Assembly: GCF_006175945.1 (NCBI RefSeq)
Contig: NZ_VAJL01000001.1
Coordinates: forward strand, 992,001-1,056,000
Length of the DNA: 64,000 nucleotides
Reading direction: 5' to 3'
From: Chryseobacterium mulctrae
Lineage (GTDB): Bacteria; Bacteroidota; Bacteroidia; Flavobacteriales; Weeksellaceae
The position numbers and the translations under genes were made by a program. The notes under the pieces are model-generated. The model saw nothing but the letters and a program-made list of their open reading frames with translations. It did not search any database and was not told the origin of the DNA. Positions 48,141 through 58,141 of this stretch are shown here, in pieces (position 1 is the first letter of the stretch; each line of letters opens with the position of its first letter).

Positions 48141-49367
48141 CTATGCTTCTCTTTTAAGATATTCCATGACACGCGTCGCCGTAAGGCCATGAATCAAAAT
48201 TGAAAAGAGAATCGTTAAAGAAACAGCAGCCCACAATTCATCCTGATGTTCAAAATTATATTTGCTGAAAGCAAATGCAAGATAGAATATCGAACCCATC
48301 CCACGGATGCCAAAAAATCCGATCGCCAGCCTTTCTTTGTTTTTCATTTTTGAGGAACTCAATGCCAGCCATCCAAAGACAGGTCTTACTATTAGCAGGA
48401 AAGTTACCGAAAACACAACCATTTTCAAAGTTATGGGTTCTAGAATACCCATTGCTAATGCTCCTCCGAAAATAATCAGTAGCAGGCAGACTAGCAGCCT
48501 TTCTATCTGATCGGTGAAAGAATGAAGTGTATCGTGATACTGGTGATCTTTCTCAAAATGCCTTAGTGTGATTGCACAGATAAAAACTGCAATAAATCCA
48601 TAACCATGAACAATTTCTGTTATACCATACACTAGTAAAGTAGCAGCAACTGCCACCAGACCATCTCTGGTTCGTAGGATCTCATATTTTTTGGACACTC
48701 TGAATAACAAAATGCCAAAACCTTTGCCTGATAGAAATCCGATCACAATACCGGCAACTATTCGGTAGATAACATCAAGAGCAAACCACTCTAAAAAGCT
48801 GCTTTCTTTGCCTGTGAACATAAGACCAATAGTAATGGCAAGCCAGGTAAATGGGAAAGCGACTCCGTCATTGAGTCCAGCCTCTGACGTGAGCGCAAAT
48901 TTGGTCTCTGATTTCATTCCCTCATTTGGAGGTCCCACCTGTACATCCGATGCGAGGACAGGATCCGTCGGAGCAAGAACAGCACCAAGAAGTACTGCTG
49001 AAGCAAGACCGAAACCTAAAAAATAATAGCCCATTACCGCTGCTGCACCAATACACAATAACATGGTAAAACTTACAAGTTTCAACGGGGATGACCAGGT
49101 TTTAAAAGAAAATTTCCGGTCGATCTTGATCCCAGTACCCATAAGCGAAATAATAACAATCAACTCGGTTAAATGAAGCGTCAGATTTTCATTTTTTTGA
49201 GGCATTGGGTTTGGCAGAAGATCGGGAGCCAGTAGATAAAGTGCAAACCCTGTTGCTACATAAAAAATAGAGTACGAGATGCCAGTTTTTTTTGAAATTT
49301 TGGGCATCCATGTCACACTGAAAATGGCAGCGCCGAGTATTACTAAAATAATCAGATATTGATCCAT
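48141..49367 (-). CDS. CPA1-type cation:proton antiporter
   Basis: 408 residues from ATG at 49367 (MDQYLIILVILGAAIF). The frame extends upstream to 49451 but the extra residues are polar and unlikely. About 12 membrane helices; the segment LGAVLAPTDPVLASDVQVGPPNEG and TSEAGLNDGVAFPFTWLAITIG (GLNDG with the ion-binding Asp) are typical of NhaP/CPA1 exchangers. FGIRGMGSIFYLAFA resembles the R-G-x-x-S end. It exchanges Na+ or K+ for protons and adds to the salt-tolerance set. Confidence 0.9.
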   Translation of the reverse strand: MDQYLIILVILGAAIFSVTWMPKISKKTGISYSIFYVATGFALYLLAPDLLPNPMPQKNENLTLHLTELIVIISLMGTGIKIDRKFSFKTWSSPLKLVSFTMLLCIGAAAVMGYYFLGFGLASAVLLGAVLAPTDPVLASDVQVGPPNEGMKSETKFALTSEAGLNDGVAFPFTWLAITIGLMFTGKESSFLEWFALDVIYRIVAGIVIGFLSGKGFGILLFRVSKKYEILRTRDGLVAVAATLLVYGITEIVHGYGFIAVFICAITLRHFEKDHQYHDTLHSFTDQIERLLVCLLLIIFGGALAMGILEPITLKMVVFSVTFLLIVRPVFGWLALSSSKMKNKERLAIGFFGIRGMGSIFYLAFAFSKYNFEHQDELWAAVSLTILFSILIHGLTATRVMEYLKREA

Positions 49368-49560
49368 AGAGAACGTAAATTTATTATTGCTAAAAGTATT
49401 TTTTGAATTGCTGTAATATTCAGTACGTTTAGGCGAAGCTGTAATACTCAAGCGGCTTGAGGTGAAATATCAAATATCCCGCCACGGCTTCTTATGGTGA
49501 AATACACCCAACAGATGCCGAACTTTTCTAGCTCGATTTACGAAAATTGACAAATATTTT

Positions 49561-49977
49561 TTATTGTTGTACAATATGTTTCCATGTTGTTTTACAACTG
49601 TCTTTCCATGAAGCCTCGAAATCGTCACTATATAATAATCTTGATGGAATTAAACTATAATTTATTCTTTTCGTCTGTCTCCGGCTTTTAATAAACAAAA
49701 ATGGAGTACCTGCTGGTTTATAGATTGAATCGTCCATTTTAATATTATTAATATTTTGGCCTATGAATACTAGTGTATCCTTAGTTTTTGATTTAATTTT
49801 GATATGAGTTAAGAGATCATTAGACCTAACAGAAACTTTTTTTAAAACGATTCCGTCGAAGCCAGCCTTTATATCTTGTATAATAAATTTATCATTATTT
49901 ACTCCACTATCTATGTAGAAAATAAAAATTATAACTACAAAAAAAATTGCTAGAATAGAAAAAATTGTAGTTCTCAT
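49561..49977 (-). CDS. Membrane-anchored hypothetical protein
   Basis: 138 residues: an N-terminal hydrophobic segment (IFSILAIFFVVIIFIFYI) followed by a soluble, basic region (FDGIVLKKVSVRSNDLLTHIKIKSKTKDTLVFIGQN) and an SRRQTKRINYSL part. Not recognised. AT-rich like the decayed sequence upstream, to which it may once have been linked. Confidence 0.55.
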   Translation of the reverse strand: MRTTIFSILAIFFVVIIFIFYIDSGVNNDKFIIQDIKAGFDGIVLKKVSVRSNDLLTHIKIKSKTKDTLVFIGQNINNIKMDDSIYKPAGTPFLFIKSRRQTKRINYSLIPSRLLYSDDFEASWKDSCKTTWKHIVQQ

Positions 49978-49987
49978 CTTAAAATAT

Positions 49988-50235
49988 TTATTGCCATGCG
50001 CTAATAGTTGAACAGAATAATTTCGTATCTAAGTCTGTTCAAAATCCTATACCAGTAGAAGGAGTCACCCAGGTTAGAGGACTTTTCTGTCCTTTCCATA
50101 ATTCTCTTACTCCACTTTGATCACACGAAGAGTCGCTGCCTCAAAAAATTCCAACACCGATAGATACTCCAGAAGATTTTCCTGCTTAGTCTTTTGCATT
50201 GAGTGCACCAAAGTCTGATTATCAAAATACTCTTA
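49988..50235 (-). pseudogene. Decayed coding sequence
   Basis: Two overlapping broken frames on the minus strand: VHSMQKTKQENLLEYLSVLE to a stop at 50107, and in another frame GVRELWKGQKSPLTWVTPST, then a stop, then TDLDTKLFCSTISAWQ to 49988. They look like shattered ends of one or two genes. Together with 50236-50429 (no gene seen) this is an inert stretch of the island. Confidence 0.4.
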
Positions 50236-50429
50236 ATAGAACTTACTAATGCCAATTTTGTCCACCATTATATCTTTTGACTCATTGGAAGATTTAATAA
50301 ATAGAAAATGCTATACAGTTAGAAAATCTCATCATCATTAATTAAAATTATCTATCCGGAATTAAGATATTTGTCTTTTTTAAGTGTACCGAAATCCATT
50401 TGCTTGAAACTTGGACTAAATTATTAAGT

Positions 50430-52448
50430 CTATAGAGAATTATTATCACTGCTTATAAACATTTCGTTTGACTCTTCAGCTACTATCTTAAGGAACCGGT
50501 CATAGTGTTTTAGCACATCGCTGATTAACTCATTTTTGGTAAAGTACTGGACATCGTATCCTTCCCGTGAATCCCCAAAATAGGTTTTAGGGAAATACGT
50601 AACATTGCTATCCAGGTCTGGTAGGTTGTCATCATCCACCATGTATTCGGAAACGATTCTTTTCTGCCCCATCACGCCATAGATAAAATTATTGACCACA
50701 TCGTGATGGATCTCTAAATGGATCTTTAAATCGTCCGGTAAGTAATTGATCTCAACGGCAATTCCATTTAATAAAAATTCTTCCTTTAATTCTGTGAAAG
50801 CAGGCAAGACCTGATCGTCCATAAACGTTTTCACGGATTCTTTCGTTTTGAAAGAAACAATTTTTTTTAGCCGTTCTTTCCAGAATTCGCCTGACCAAGG
50901 TACTGTAGAAACCGAAAGTCCTTTTTCATAGTATCGGTAATCTATCACTAGTGCTTTCATCAATGAGACAACAAATAAAATCATAATGACTGCAAACGGC
51001 AGCGCAGTGATAAGTGTCATCGTCTGCAATGCTTGAAGCCCGCCTGCATTAAGTAGCATAAGGGCTAATGTTGCCAGAAGTATTCCCCAGAATACCATTT
51101 GGATTTTAGGTGATTTACTTGAATTTTTTGAGGATATACTATCCATTACCAGCATTCCTGAATCTGCTGAAGTAACGAAAAAGATTATTATTATTGCCAG
51201 AACAATAAAACTTAAAACTTTGGAAAGTGGAAGATATTCTAAAAACCTGAACATCAAAGCATCAGGATCAGAAACCAAGGCACTTAGTGCGCCATTCGCC
51301 ACGTTGAAGTCAAACCAAATAGCACTGTTCCCAAAAACCGACATCCAGATAAAATTGAATAATGTGGGAATAATCAAAACAGCGGCAATGAATTCACGGA
51401 TACTCCTTCCTTTTGAAATTTTAGCAATAAATAAACCTACAAAAGGTGACCAGGAAATCCACCATGCCCAATAGAGAATGGTCCAGTTATAAAACCAAGA
51501 GAGTGTTTTTTCCTCATAAACGTGGGTGTTGAAAGTCAGGTCAAAAAAGTTATTGATATAATTGCCCAGACCATAGGTGAAACTTCCAATCAGATAAACG
51601 GTCGGTCCTAAAAACAGGACAAATAAAAGGAGGATAATAACGATAACAACGTTGATATTACTTAAGATCTTAACTCCCTTATTAACTCCTGATGTCGCGG
51701 AAAAAACTGCGATTGATACTAAGACTAGAACAATTAATATCTGATAGGTGAATCCCGTCTCGGGCAAGATTTTCATCGTTTCTAATCCTGAATTAATTTG
51801 AACAACCCCAAATCCCAGCGTTGTTGTAATACCGAAAAAGGTACTGCATAAAGCAAATATATCAATCACATCGCCCCATTTACCTTTAATTCTGTCCTTT
51901 AACAATGGATACAGGCAACTGCGGAGTGACAAAGGAAGTCTGTAACGATAGGTAAAATATGCTAAACAGAGACCTACGAGACCATAAATTGCCCAGGCAT
52001 GGATACCCCAGTGGAAGAAGGTGTAAAGTTGTGCATTTTTTGCCCTGCTGATAATATGGCTTTCAGAAAAAGCATCTGTAGAATAATGCTGCATTGGTTC
52101 TGCGACGCTGAAATACATCAGTCCTATTCCCATGCCGGCAGCAAAAAGCATGGAAATCCAGGAAAAAAAAGAATGTTCAGGTTTACTGTCGTTAGTGCCT
52201 AATCTGATTTTTCCGTACTTGCTAAACATCAGAAACACGAGAAATATCACAAATATGGTCACACACCATACGTACACCCAGTTGAGATTTACAAAAATAA
52301 AATTCTTAATCACATCTAAAACAGCCTTGATCTCAACAGGAAACAATACTGAGAAAATACATATCCCCACTATAAATATTAAACTGGGTATGGTGACCCC
52401 TTTATCGAATGTAAATCTGATTTTTGATGTGGGTTTGGATGAATTCAT
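50430..52448 (-). CDS. BCCT-family transporter (betaine/choline/carnitine type)
   Basis: 672 residues from the ATG at 52448 (MNSSKPTSKIRF); an upstream in-frame start adds 22 unlikely residues. Twelve membrane segments with BCCT signatures: FFSWISMLFAAGMGIGLMYFSVAEPM, FHWGIHAWAIYGLVGLCLAYFTYR, FYNWTILYWAWWISWSPFVGLFIAKISKGRSIREFI and FVTSADSGMLVMDSIS. A cytosolic C-terminal tail of about 150 residues (after about 530) follows, probably sensing osmolarity. It imports compatible solutes with Na+ or H+. It completes the osmotic/ion set of the island. Confidence 0.95.
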   Translation of the reverse strand: MNSSKPTSKIRFTFDKGVTIPSLIFIVGICIFSVLFPVEIKAVLDVIKNFIFVNLNWVYVWCVTIFVIFLVFLMFSKYGKIRLGTNDSKPEHSFFSWISMLFAAGMGIGLMYFSVAEPMQHYSTDAFSESHIISRAKNAQLYTFFHWGIHAWAIYGLVGLCLAYFTYRYRLPLSLRSCLYPLLKDRIKGKWGDVIDIFALCSTFFGITTTLGFGVVQINSGLETMKILPETGFTYQILIVLVLVSIAVFSATSGVNKGVKILSNINVVIVIILLLFVLFLGPTVYLIGSFTYGLGNYINNFFDLTFNTHVYEEKTLSWFYNWTILYWAWWISWSPFVGLFIAKISKGRSIREFIAAVLIIPTLFNFIWMSVFGNSAIWFDFNVANGALSALVSDPDALMFRFLEYLPLSKVLSFIVLAIIIIFFVTSADSGMLVMDSISSKNSSKSPKIQMVFWGILLATLALMLLNAGGLQALQTMTLITALPFAVIMILFVVSLMKALVIDYRYYEKGLSVSTVPWSGEFWKERLKKIVSFKTKESVKTFMDDQVLPAFTELKEEFLLNGIAVEINYLPDDLKIHLEIHHDVVNNFIYGVMGQKRIVSEYMVDDDNLPDLDSNVTYFPKTYFGDSREGYDVQYFTKNELISDVLKHYDRFLKIVAEESNEMFISSDNNSL

Positions 52449-52678
52449 ACAAAAAGAAATTGTTAGAGTACTTTCAAATATACAGCTTTTAAAATAGTAA
52501 AACCGTAAGAACATTCTGTAAGACTCGTAAGTATTGCAACATTTCTCTGTACTATTCTTCTATTCGTTCACACTCTTCTTAAAGATTTTCAACAGTCAAA
52601 GTGTAGCATATTATTTTTTCAGCAATAGAAAATACTAGGACAATAATATAACTTATCTTTAGCCTACAACAGAAAAAA

Positions 52679-52786
52679 ATGATATACAGAGTTTATAAAT
52701 TTGTTCCTGATAATTTTGAAATTCTTTCTAAATCTTCCACCAAATATTTCGATAACTCTTCGGTTATGGGTACAAAAAACCTCTGA
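52679..52786 (+). CDS. Short frame at the island edge, 35 aa
   Basis: ATG at 52679 opens MIYRVYKFVPDNFEILSKSS and ends TKNL 108 nt later. A TATCTTTAG -7-like box lies 22 bp upstream and the stop falls in a strong terminator. Could be a truncated host gene at the island boundary or a tiny real gene. Confidence 0.35.
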   Translation: MIYRVYKFVPDNFEILSKSSTKYFDNSSVMGTKNL

Positions 52787-52806
52787 AATATTTTTCAGAG
52801 GTTTTT
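52775..52806. terminator. Strong bidirectional terminator
   Basis: AAAAACCTCTGAAA (52775-52788) and TTTCAGAGGTTTTT (52793-52806) form a 14-bp perfect stem with a 4-nt loop and a T-run. It lies between the short frame and the convergent LRR gene. Confidence 0.92.
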
Positions 52807-52871
52807 GCTTTTTAGTAATAACAAAAAAAAGAAAATATTTTTATTATTAGTTTTAAATTTTTAGAACACAA

Positions 52872-53768
52872 TTAAAAATAAATCTGAGTATTCGGCATTT
52901 GTTTCCTCAAATTTTCAACTTGAGCTGTATTCAGAGGATTTCCCGTAAGAATAAGTGTTTTTAAGTTTTTTAAATCAGTGATTTCTTTCGGTAATGATTT
53001 TAACTGATTATTCGCCAAATTAAGACTGATGATATTTTTTAAATGTTTTATTTTAGGCGAAATCTCAGATATTTTATTCTCTCCTACATTCAAAAACTCA
53101 AGATTTTTTAAAGTCAGAATGTTTTTTGAGACTGTAAGCAACATATTTTTTTGCAGCTCAAGATATTTGAGCTTATTGGGAAACCCGGTTTCGTTAAGAT
53201 CGTTAATCTGATTCGACGAAAGATTCAGAAACTTAAGGCTTTTTATTTTATCAACATCAGAAACCATACTAATCTGGTTGCTGTGTAAATTGATCTCTTC
53301 AAGTCCGGTAATTTCCGTCAGAGCCTTTGGAAAAACGCTGAGGTTATTGGCATCGAGATGTACCACTTTAAGATTTTGAAGTTTGGCAAACTCAGGATTA
53401 AGCTCTGTCAACTGATTAAGATTCATAGAAAATGTCGTCAGTTTTTTAAGCTTACTGATTTCATCCGGAATATATTTAATGCTGTTTTCGTTAATATTAA
53501 GAATCTGAAGTTGTGAAAGTGAAAAAAGTGCATCGTCCAGCTTTTCAAAATTATTTCCCATCATATTCAGAAAAAAAACAGAATCTATTTTCCTGATATC
53601 GGGCGGCAGATTAAATAAACCTTTATCTCTGAAACTTAAGCTGTAAACAGTTTTATCAGATTTCAAAGCAGCCTCCATATCTGTGTAAGTAGGATATTTT
53701 ACAGGATCGATCTGTGCATTTATATTAGCGATACACAAAAACGACAAAAGGCAAATATATTTTTTCAT
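52872..53768 (-). CDS. Leucine-rich-repeat protein, secreted
   Basis: 298 residues from the ATG at 53768, chosen over an upstream TTG. A signal peptide (KYICLLSFLCIANINAQ) leads into a leucine-rich-repeat solenoid of about nine repeats of 22-23 residues, such as LQILNINENSIKYIPDEIS, LKVVHLDANNLSVFPKAL and IISLNLANNQLKSLPKEI. This fits the periplasmic or surface class of LRR proteins used in binding. No C-terminal sorting domain is seen. Ligand unknown. Confidence 0.88.
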   Translation of the reverse strand: MKKYICLLSFLCIANINAQIDPVKYPTYTDMEAALKSDKTVYSLSFRDKGLFNLPPDIRKIDSVFFLNMMGNNFEKLDDALFSLSQLQILNINENSIKYIPDEISKLKKLTTFSMNLNQLTELNPEFAKLQNLKVVHLDANNLSVFPKALTEITGLEEINLHSNQISMVSDVDKIKSLKFLNLSSNQINDLNETGFPNKLKYLELQKNMLLTVSKNILTLKNLEFLNVGENKISEISPKIKHLKNIISLNLANNQLKSLPKEITDLKNLKTLILTGNPLNTAQVENLRKQMPNTQIYF

Positions 53769-53780
53769 AAACAAAAAAAA

Positions 53781-53805
53781 GGTCGCCGAAAAAACTCCGA
53801 CGACC
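53781..53805 (-). terminator. Terminator of the PhoX-like gene
   Basis: GGTCG (53781-53785) with CGACC (53801-53805), extended inward by CCG/CGG-like pairs with one mismatch. On the minus strand the hairpin is followed by a run of T (A on the plus strand 53773-53780). Confidence 0.8.
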
Positions 53806-53822
53806 GTTATAAAGTATTAAAA

Positions 53823-55994
53823 CTATTTTTTAAGAATCTTAGTTGTCTTCTGGAATCCGTCTGCTTCAATATTTAATATTAAAACTCTTGATGCCTGAAG
53901 CTCGCTTGTAAAATCTAGATCTAAACTTGTTGTAGAACCAGTCATTTTCTTTTTATACACAACTTTTCCGTCAATGCTGTACGCAGTAATTTCAAGATTT
54001 TTCAGTGCTTTTGGAGAATTAATTTTCACAATTCCTGAGGTAGGATTCGGAGCAACCATCACATCATTTTCATTAACAACTTCTACCGTACCCAAACTTC
54101 CCGTAGTTCCCAAAAACTGTTGTAAAGCAACTACAATTGTAGCAGATTTTCCTCTGTAATCTATTGTATTTCCTGTAGCATCTACATCAGTAGAAATTGT
54201 AGAATTCGGATGTTGAATTGAGAAGAAACCAAATTTCTTATCTGGTGTGAAGGTAAGACCTGTAGGTTCTGATCCTGCAGGCATTGATGCGAATAATCTC
54301 ACATTAGGATTTGCCTGTGTATGATCTGGACCAATCACCCAAATGTAGTTTTTACCACCATCCTGAAGTACCCAAAGATTTCCAAGTTCATCAAAAGTAA
54401 GGTTATCGTTTCCGTCTCCCCAAGCCTCAGTTTTTACTCCTTGAGCAGTATTGAATGAATAAGTAGTTGATGCACCTCCAACGAAAGTTTCTACGTTTGA
54501 AAGCGTCATTCCGTTGTCTGTCATTCTGTACACTTTGTCTAATCCTTTTGCCGTAAAGTAAATTTTACCGTCAAGTGGACTTATCTCAACATCTTCTACT
54601 CCATTAAAGGAAGTACCCCCCAATGACTGAGCCAAAGCAGCTGTATTATTTTGATCTGCCTGAAGTTTATTTGGAATCTGAATCCATTGTCCTGTAGTTG
54701 CAACCGGATTTCCGCCACTTAATCCCTGATCAAGTTTCAAAACATACAAATTTCCTGAAGCCAGATTGTTTGGAGTATCCATCACATATTTGTAAACCAT
54801 GTGAGTTCCACCGTCTTCACCATAATAAGCAGTAGTTCCCGCGTTGTTTACAACCACATTCTCATGATTCATAATTCCCATCTGCCAAAGCTTGTCTTTA
54901 GTTCCTGCTTGGTTATGAGACATTACTTGTGCTGTTGCAGGATCAATTTCTACCAACCATCCATAATCTTTGTATCCATCGGCATTAAGATCATTTGAAG
55001 TCACAGATTCTTCAGCTGTCACTACTGTTCCCCAAGGTGTAACACCTCCCGAACAGTTTCTGATCGTCTGCACAAGACTCGGTGCTGAAAAGCTCACCGC
55101 TCTTGATTTTGTCAACTGCCAAAGTTTAGTTGATGTATTATAATTAACTTCTGCCATGGTAACACCTCCTGGGTTAGTTTCATGGTTTACAGAAAGATAT
55201 CCGTCGGTACTGCTATTATTTTTAGCAACATAAGCTGTAAAGTCATTAAGACCACCAACCAATCCGCCACCTTCTGTATAATTATCCCCTTCTTTTAAGA
55301 TTAACTGATATTTGTGTTCAGCAGGGATAATTAATTTTGCAGTCTGCGTAGTCGGAACAATTGAGGTAAAACAGCTGATGTGAGCTCCTGTACAGTTAGA
55401 AACCGGTGGAGTGACAGTTGCAGTTGTTTTAAGATATGCATCTATTGTTAAATCTGAACTTGAAGCGCTTCTATTGTGCAATTCAATTGAAATTCTGTTG
55501 TTTCCCTGTACAAATTTGTTTTTAGGAATAGAGAATATATTAATAGCCGTTTCTGCAGCCCCGTCAATCGTTGTACTCGAGAAAGTACCATGAGAAACAG
55601 CTCCAGCAGGCATATTGTCTCTTATTACTTCTTCACCGTTTAGATAAACAATGATTCCATCATCTCTTCTCACGCCAAATTCCATCGTATTGGTAAGATC
55701 TGCCAAATTCACGGTAAAATCTTTGATAAGATAAGCGGTATCTACACCCGAGATGAAAGAAGTCGTAACAGGATCGCCATATCCTAAAGGTCCGTTTCCT
55801 ACCGCCCAGTTTGAAACATCATAATTGGAACTTTTCCAGGTTGCGGGCAATGCAACATCTGCGTCGTTGTACTTCCATGCACTTTGCAATGCAAAAATCG
55901 TAGTCTGTGCCTGGATCATCGATGTCGTCATCAATGCCAAAGCTGCGATACTAAGTAGTTTTCTTTTCACTTTTATTAAAATTTCATTTACCAT
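53823..55994 (-). CDS. PhoX/DUF839-like protein with T9SS sorting domain
   Basis: 723 residues; a GTG at 55970 (VKRKLLSIAALALM) may be the true start, giving a cleaner signal peptide. A jelly-roll carbohydrate-binding-like N-terminal part (about 40-195, with GVRRDDGIIVYLNGEEVIRDNMP) is followed by a PhoX/DUF839-like beta-propeller: GGLNDFTAYVAKN, FNGVEDVEISPLDGKIYFTAKG and LTFDELGNLWVLQDGG. The C-terminus (VAPNPTSGIVKINSPKALK onward, ending TTKILKK) is a type IX secretion sorting domain. Likely a surface-attached or released phosphatase-like enzyme; catalytic activity unproven. Confidence 0.85.
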   Translation of the reverse strand: MVNEILIKVKRKLLSIAALALMTTSMIQAQTTIFALQSAWKYNDADVALPATWKSSNYDVSNWAVGNGPLGYGDPVTTSFISGVDTAYLIKDFTVNLADLTNTMEFGVRRDDGIIVYLNGEEVIRDNMPAGAVSHGTFSSTTIDGAAETAINIFSIPKNKFVQGNNRISIELHNRSASSSDLTIDAYLKTTATVTPPVSNCTGAHISCFTSIVPTTQTAKLIIPAEHKYQLILKEGDNYTEGGGLVGGLNDFTAYVAKNNSSTDGYLSVNHETNPGGVTMAEVNYNTSTKLWQLTKSRAVSFSAPSLVQTIRNCSGGVTPWGTVVTAEESVTSNDLNADGYKDYGWLVEIDPATAQVMSHNQAGTKDKLWQMGIMNHENVVVNNAGTTAYYGEDGGTHMVYKYVMDTPNNLASGNLYVLKLDQGLSGGNPVATTGQWIQIPNKLQADQNNTAALAQSLGGTSFNGVEDVEISPLDGKIYFTAKGLDKVYRMTDNGMTLSNVETFVGGASTTYSFNTAQGVKTEAWGDGNDNLTFDELGNLWVLQDGGKNYIWVIGPDHTQANPNVRLFASMPAGSEPTGLTFTPDKKFGFFSIQHPNSTISTDVDATGNTIDYRGKSATIVVALQQFLGTTGSLGTVEVVNENDVMVAPNPTSGIVKINSPKALKNLEITAYSIDGKVVYKKKMTGSTTSLDLDFTSELQASRVLILNIEADGFQKTTKILKK

Positions 55995-56130
55995 GCAAAA
56001 CTATTTTTTTTGCTTCGGCATTGCGTTACGCTATCTTTAATTAAACCCCGATGAATATTAAGATAACTGAAAGTAAATGTTACGAATTTTAACTTATTAT
56101 TAAATTTGAAATTTATGTAAAACCGAAGCT

Positions 56131-57972
56131 TTATTTCGCTAATTTCTTAGCCTTGCTGATGTCTGTTAAAGTATTTAGAAAACTGATGAGTTGCTTTTTT
56201 TCAATTTCCGTTAGATTAAGTTTATCTGCAGGAAGCGTTTGATTTTTCATTGGCAATCCTAACCCTTCACCACCTCCTTCATTATAAAATTCGATCACTT
56301 CTTCAAGTGTATTAAAAGCTCCATTATGGAAGTAAGGTTTTGTTAAGGCAATATTTCTCACGGTCATGGTTTTAAATGAATTTTCGTAGATCCACGAATT
56401 TTCTTTTTTCACATTAGAATTTATTCTTCCTCTGTCACCATCGAGTTCTATAGGTAAATTTAAAATTGGTTTTTTAGTCACTCCTAAAACTTCAGATTCA
56501 TTTTCATTAAAAAAAGGTGGAACAAGTCCTGAAAAATGCGGCGCAAAATGGCAAGTCGCACAATTGGCTTTCCCCATGAATAGATTATAACCTTTTTTAG
56601 CATCTTCAGAAATTTCCTTTTCGTTTCTCATAAAACGGTCAAAATCACTTTCAAACGAATACAGAGATGCCACAAAAGAACTTAACGCTTTCGAAAAATT
56701 TTGTTTATTAATTTTTCCGTCTTTAAAAACTTTTTTAAACTCTTTTTTATACTCTTTATTGCCATTCAGCTTTTGTACAATTTTTTGATAATCGGTATTA
56801 AATTCATCCTGATTATAGATCACATGTTCCGCCTGCTGCTCAAGATAAAAAGCTCTCATATCATAAAAAAACCTTTTCGCAAAAACTGCATTATACAAAG
56901 AAGGAGAATTTCTTAAAACCGTTTTTCCTTCTACATTGCTTGCCGATTTCTGTTTTAGGTCGGTGTATGCATTTTCTGGCAGGTGACAACTTGCGCAACT
57001 CATCGCTTCATTCGCACTGAAACTTTGGTCATAGAAAATCTTTTCACCCAATTTTTTTAATTCTTCAGAATCTTCAGAAGGTTTTAAAATCGTATAAAAA
57101 TAAGGATCAAAAAAATCTGCTTTAAAAAAATCTTTATTTGAAACATTCCAGCCCGAAAAATTCTTCAAATCATCAGGATTTCCATCCCAACTGCCCAATT
57201 CTGCATATAAAGGCTGAACAAATTCTTTATAAAATTGTATTCTGTCGAACGACTCAAAATCGGTTTTCTTTCCAAGATAAACAATCGCTTTTTGAATAAG
57301 TAAATTGGCTTTTTCTGTTTTAAAATTTCTAAAATAAGCCTCATCATTGATGTATTCACTCATTCCTTTTAAAGCATGAGCAGCCTCCTCAGAAATATTG
57401 AGCGAACCCGGAGTATCAAAACCAGTCACTCCCAAACTGTAAATTCTAATAAGTTCTATTCGCAAAGGCAAAGTCTTGTTGTTTCCCGAGCTTAATCCGT
57501 TATTCAAAGCACTTAAATAAAAGTTTGCGTAACTGTTGTACAGAAAATTGGTAATTGTACTTATTTCTTCTTTTTGCTCATTGGCCTCGTCAGAAAAAAT
57601 AAGTTCGTCTAAAACCTGTAAACCTTCGGGAGGCAAAGTGTAAGCAGAAGTTCCGGCAGCTTCTATATGAAAAAGTGGCGCTGCATTAAGGTGAGTTTTG
57701 GTAAATTCAGGATAATAATAAGCGATGAAAAATTCTACTTCTTTAAAAGAATTTCTGGTATTTCTTAAAGTTTGCTGAAGTTTTTCTAAGGAAATTTTTT
57801 CTTGTGAATAAAGTTCTACATCATTTTTCAGATACTCTAATTCAATTTTAAAATCACGTAAACCTCTGTTTATAAATTTATTGTCATTTTTCACGCCCTG
57901 ATCAACAGAGTTAAAAGACATCACAGAAAAAATGAAAGCACATGGAATAAGCAGTAAAAGATAATATCTCAC
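56131..57972 (-). CDS. Di-haem cytochrome c peroxidase-like protein
   Basis: 613 residues. An N-terminal hydrophobic segment (YYLLLLIPCAFIFSVMSF) targets the periplasm. Residues about 30-290 are helical and unassigned. The C-terminal half is a CcpA/MauG-type domain: KLGEKIFYDQSFSANEAMSCASCHLPE with the first haem site CASCH, and NCATCHFAPHFSGLVPP with the second CATCH. FFYDMRAFYLEQQAEHVI and TVRNIALTKPYFHNGAFNTLEEVIEFYNEGG with the distal ligand region support the call. It reduces peroxide or oxidises an unknown protein partner. Single gene unit. Confidence 0.9.
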   Translation of the reverse strand: MRYYLLLLIPCAFIFSVMSFNSVDQGVKNDNKFINRGLRDFKIELEYLKNDVELYSQEKISLEKLQQTLRNTRNSFKEVEFFIAYYYPEFTKTHLNAAPLFHIEAAGTSAYTLPPEGLQVLDELIFSDEANEQKEEISTITNFLYNSYANFYLSALNNGLSSGNNKTLPLRIELIRIYSLGVTGFDTPGSLNISEEAAHALKGMSEYINDEAYFRNFKTEKANLLIQKAIVYLGKKTDFESFDRIQFYKEFVQPLYAELGSWDGNPDDLKNFSGWNVSNKDFFKADFFDPYFYTILKPSEDSEELKKLGEKIFYDQSFSANEAMSCASCHLPENAYTDLKQKSASNVEGKTVLRNSPSLYNAVFAKRFFYDMRAFYLEQQAEHVIYNQDEFNTDYQKIVQKLNGNKEYKKEFKKVFKDGKINKQNFSKALSSFVASLYSFESDFDRFMRNEKEISEDAKKGYNLFMGKANCATCHFAPHFSGLVPPFFNENESEVLGVTKKPILNLPIELDGDRGRINSNVKKENSWIYENSFKTMTVRNIALTKPYFHNGAFNTLEEVIEFYNEGGGEGLGLPMKNQTLPADKLNLTEIEKKQLISFLNTLTDISKAKKLAK

Positions 57973-58141
57973 AGTTTTAATCGCAAAAGTAACCTGATTA
58001 GATTACAGGAATTTTACGCATAAATTAAATAATGTTTACGATTTGCGCTCGCCAAGCCTTCTGTTTTAGTTTATTGTAAAAATGAAATTCTATTTTAGAA
58101 AATGAGTCTCTAATTTTATAATTTCAAAGATTTTCATTTAA

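Noticed and set aside
50060..50080. Right att site of the island (CACCCAGG resembles tRNA-Leu end)
   Set aside because: Only 7 bp match the tRNA acceptor end; too short to claim, and no longer copy was found up to 64 kb.
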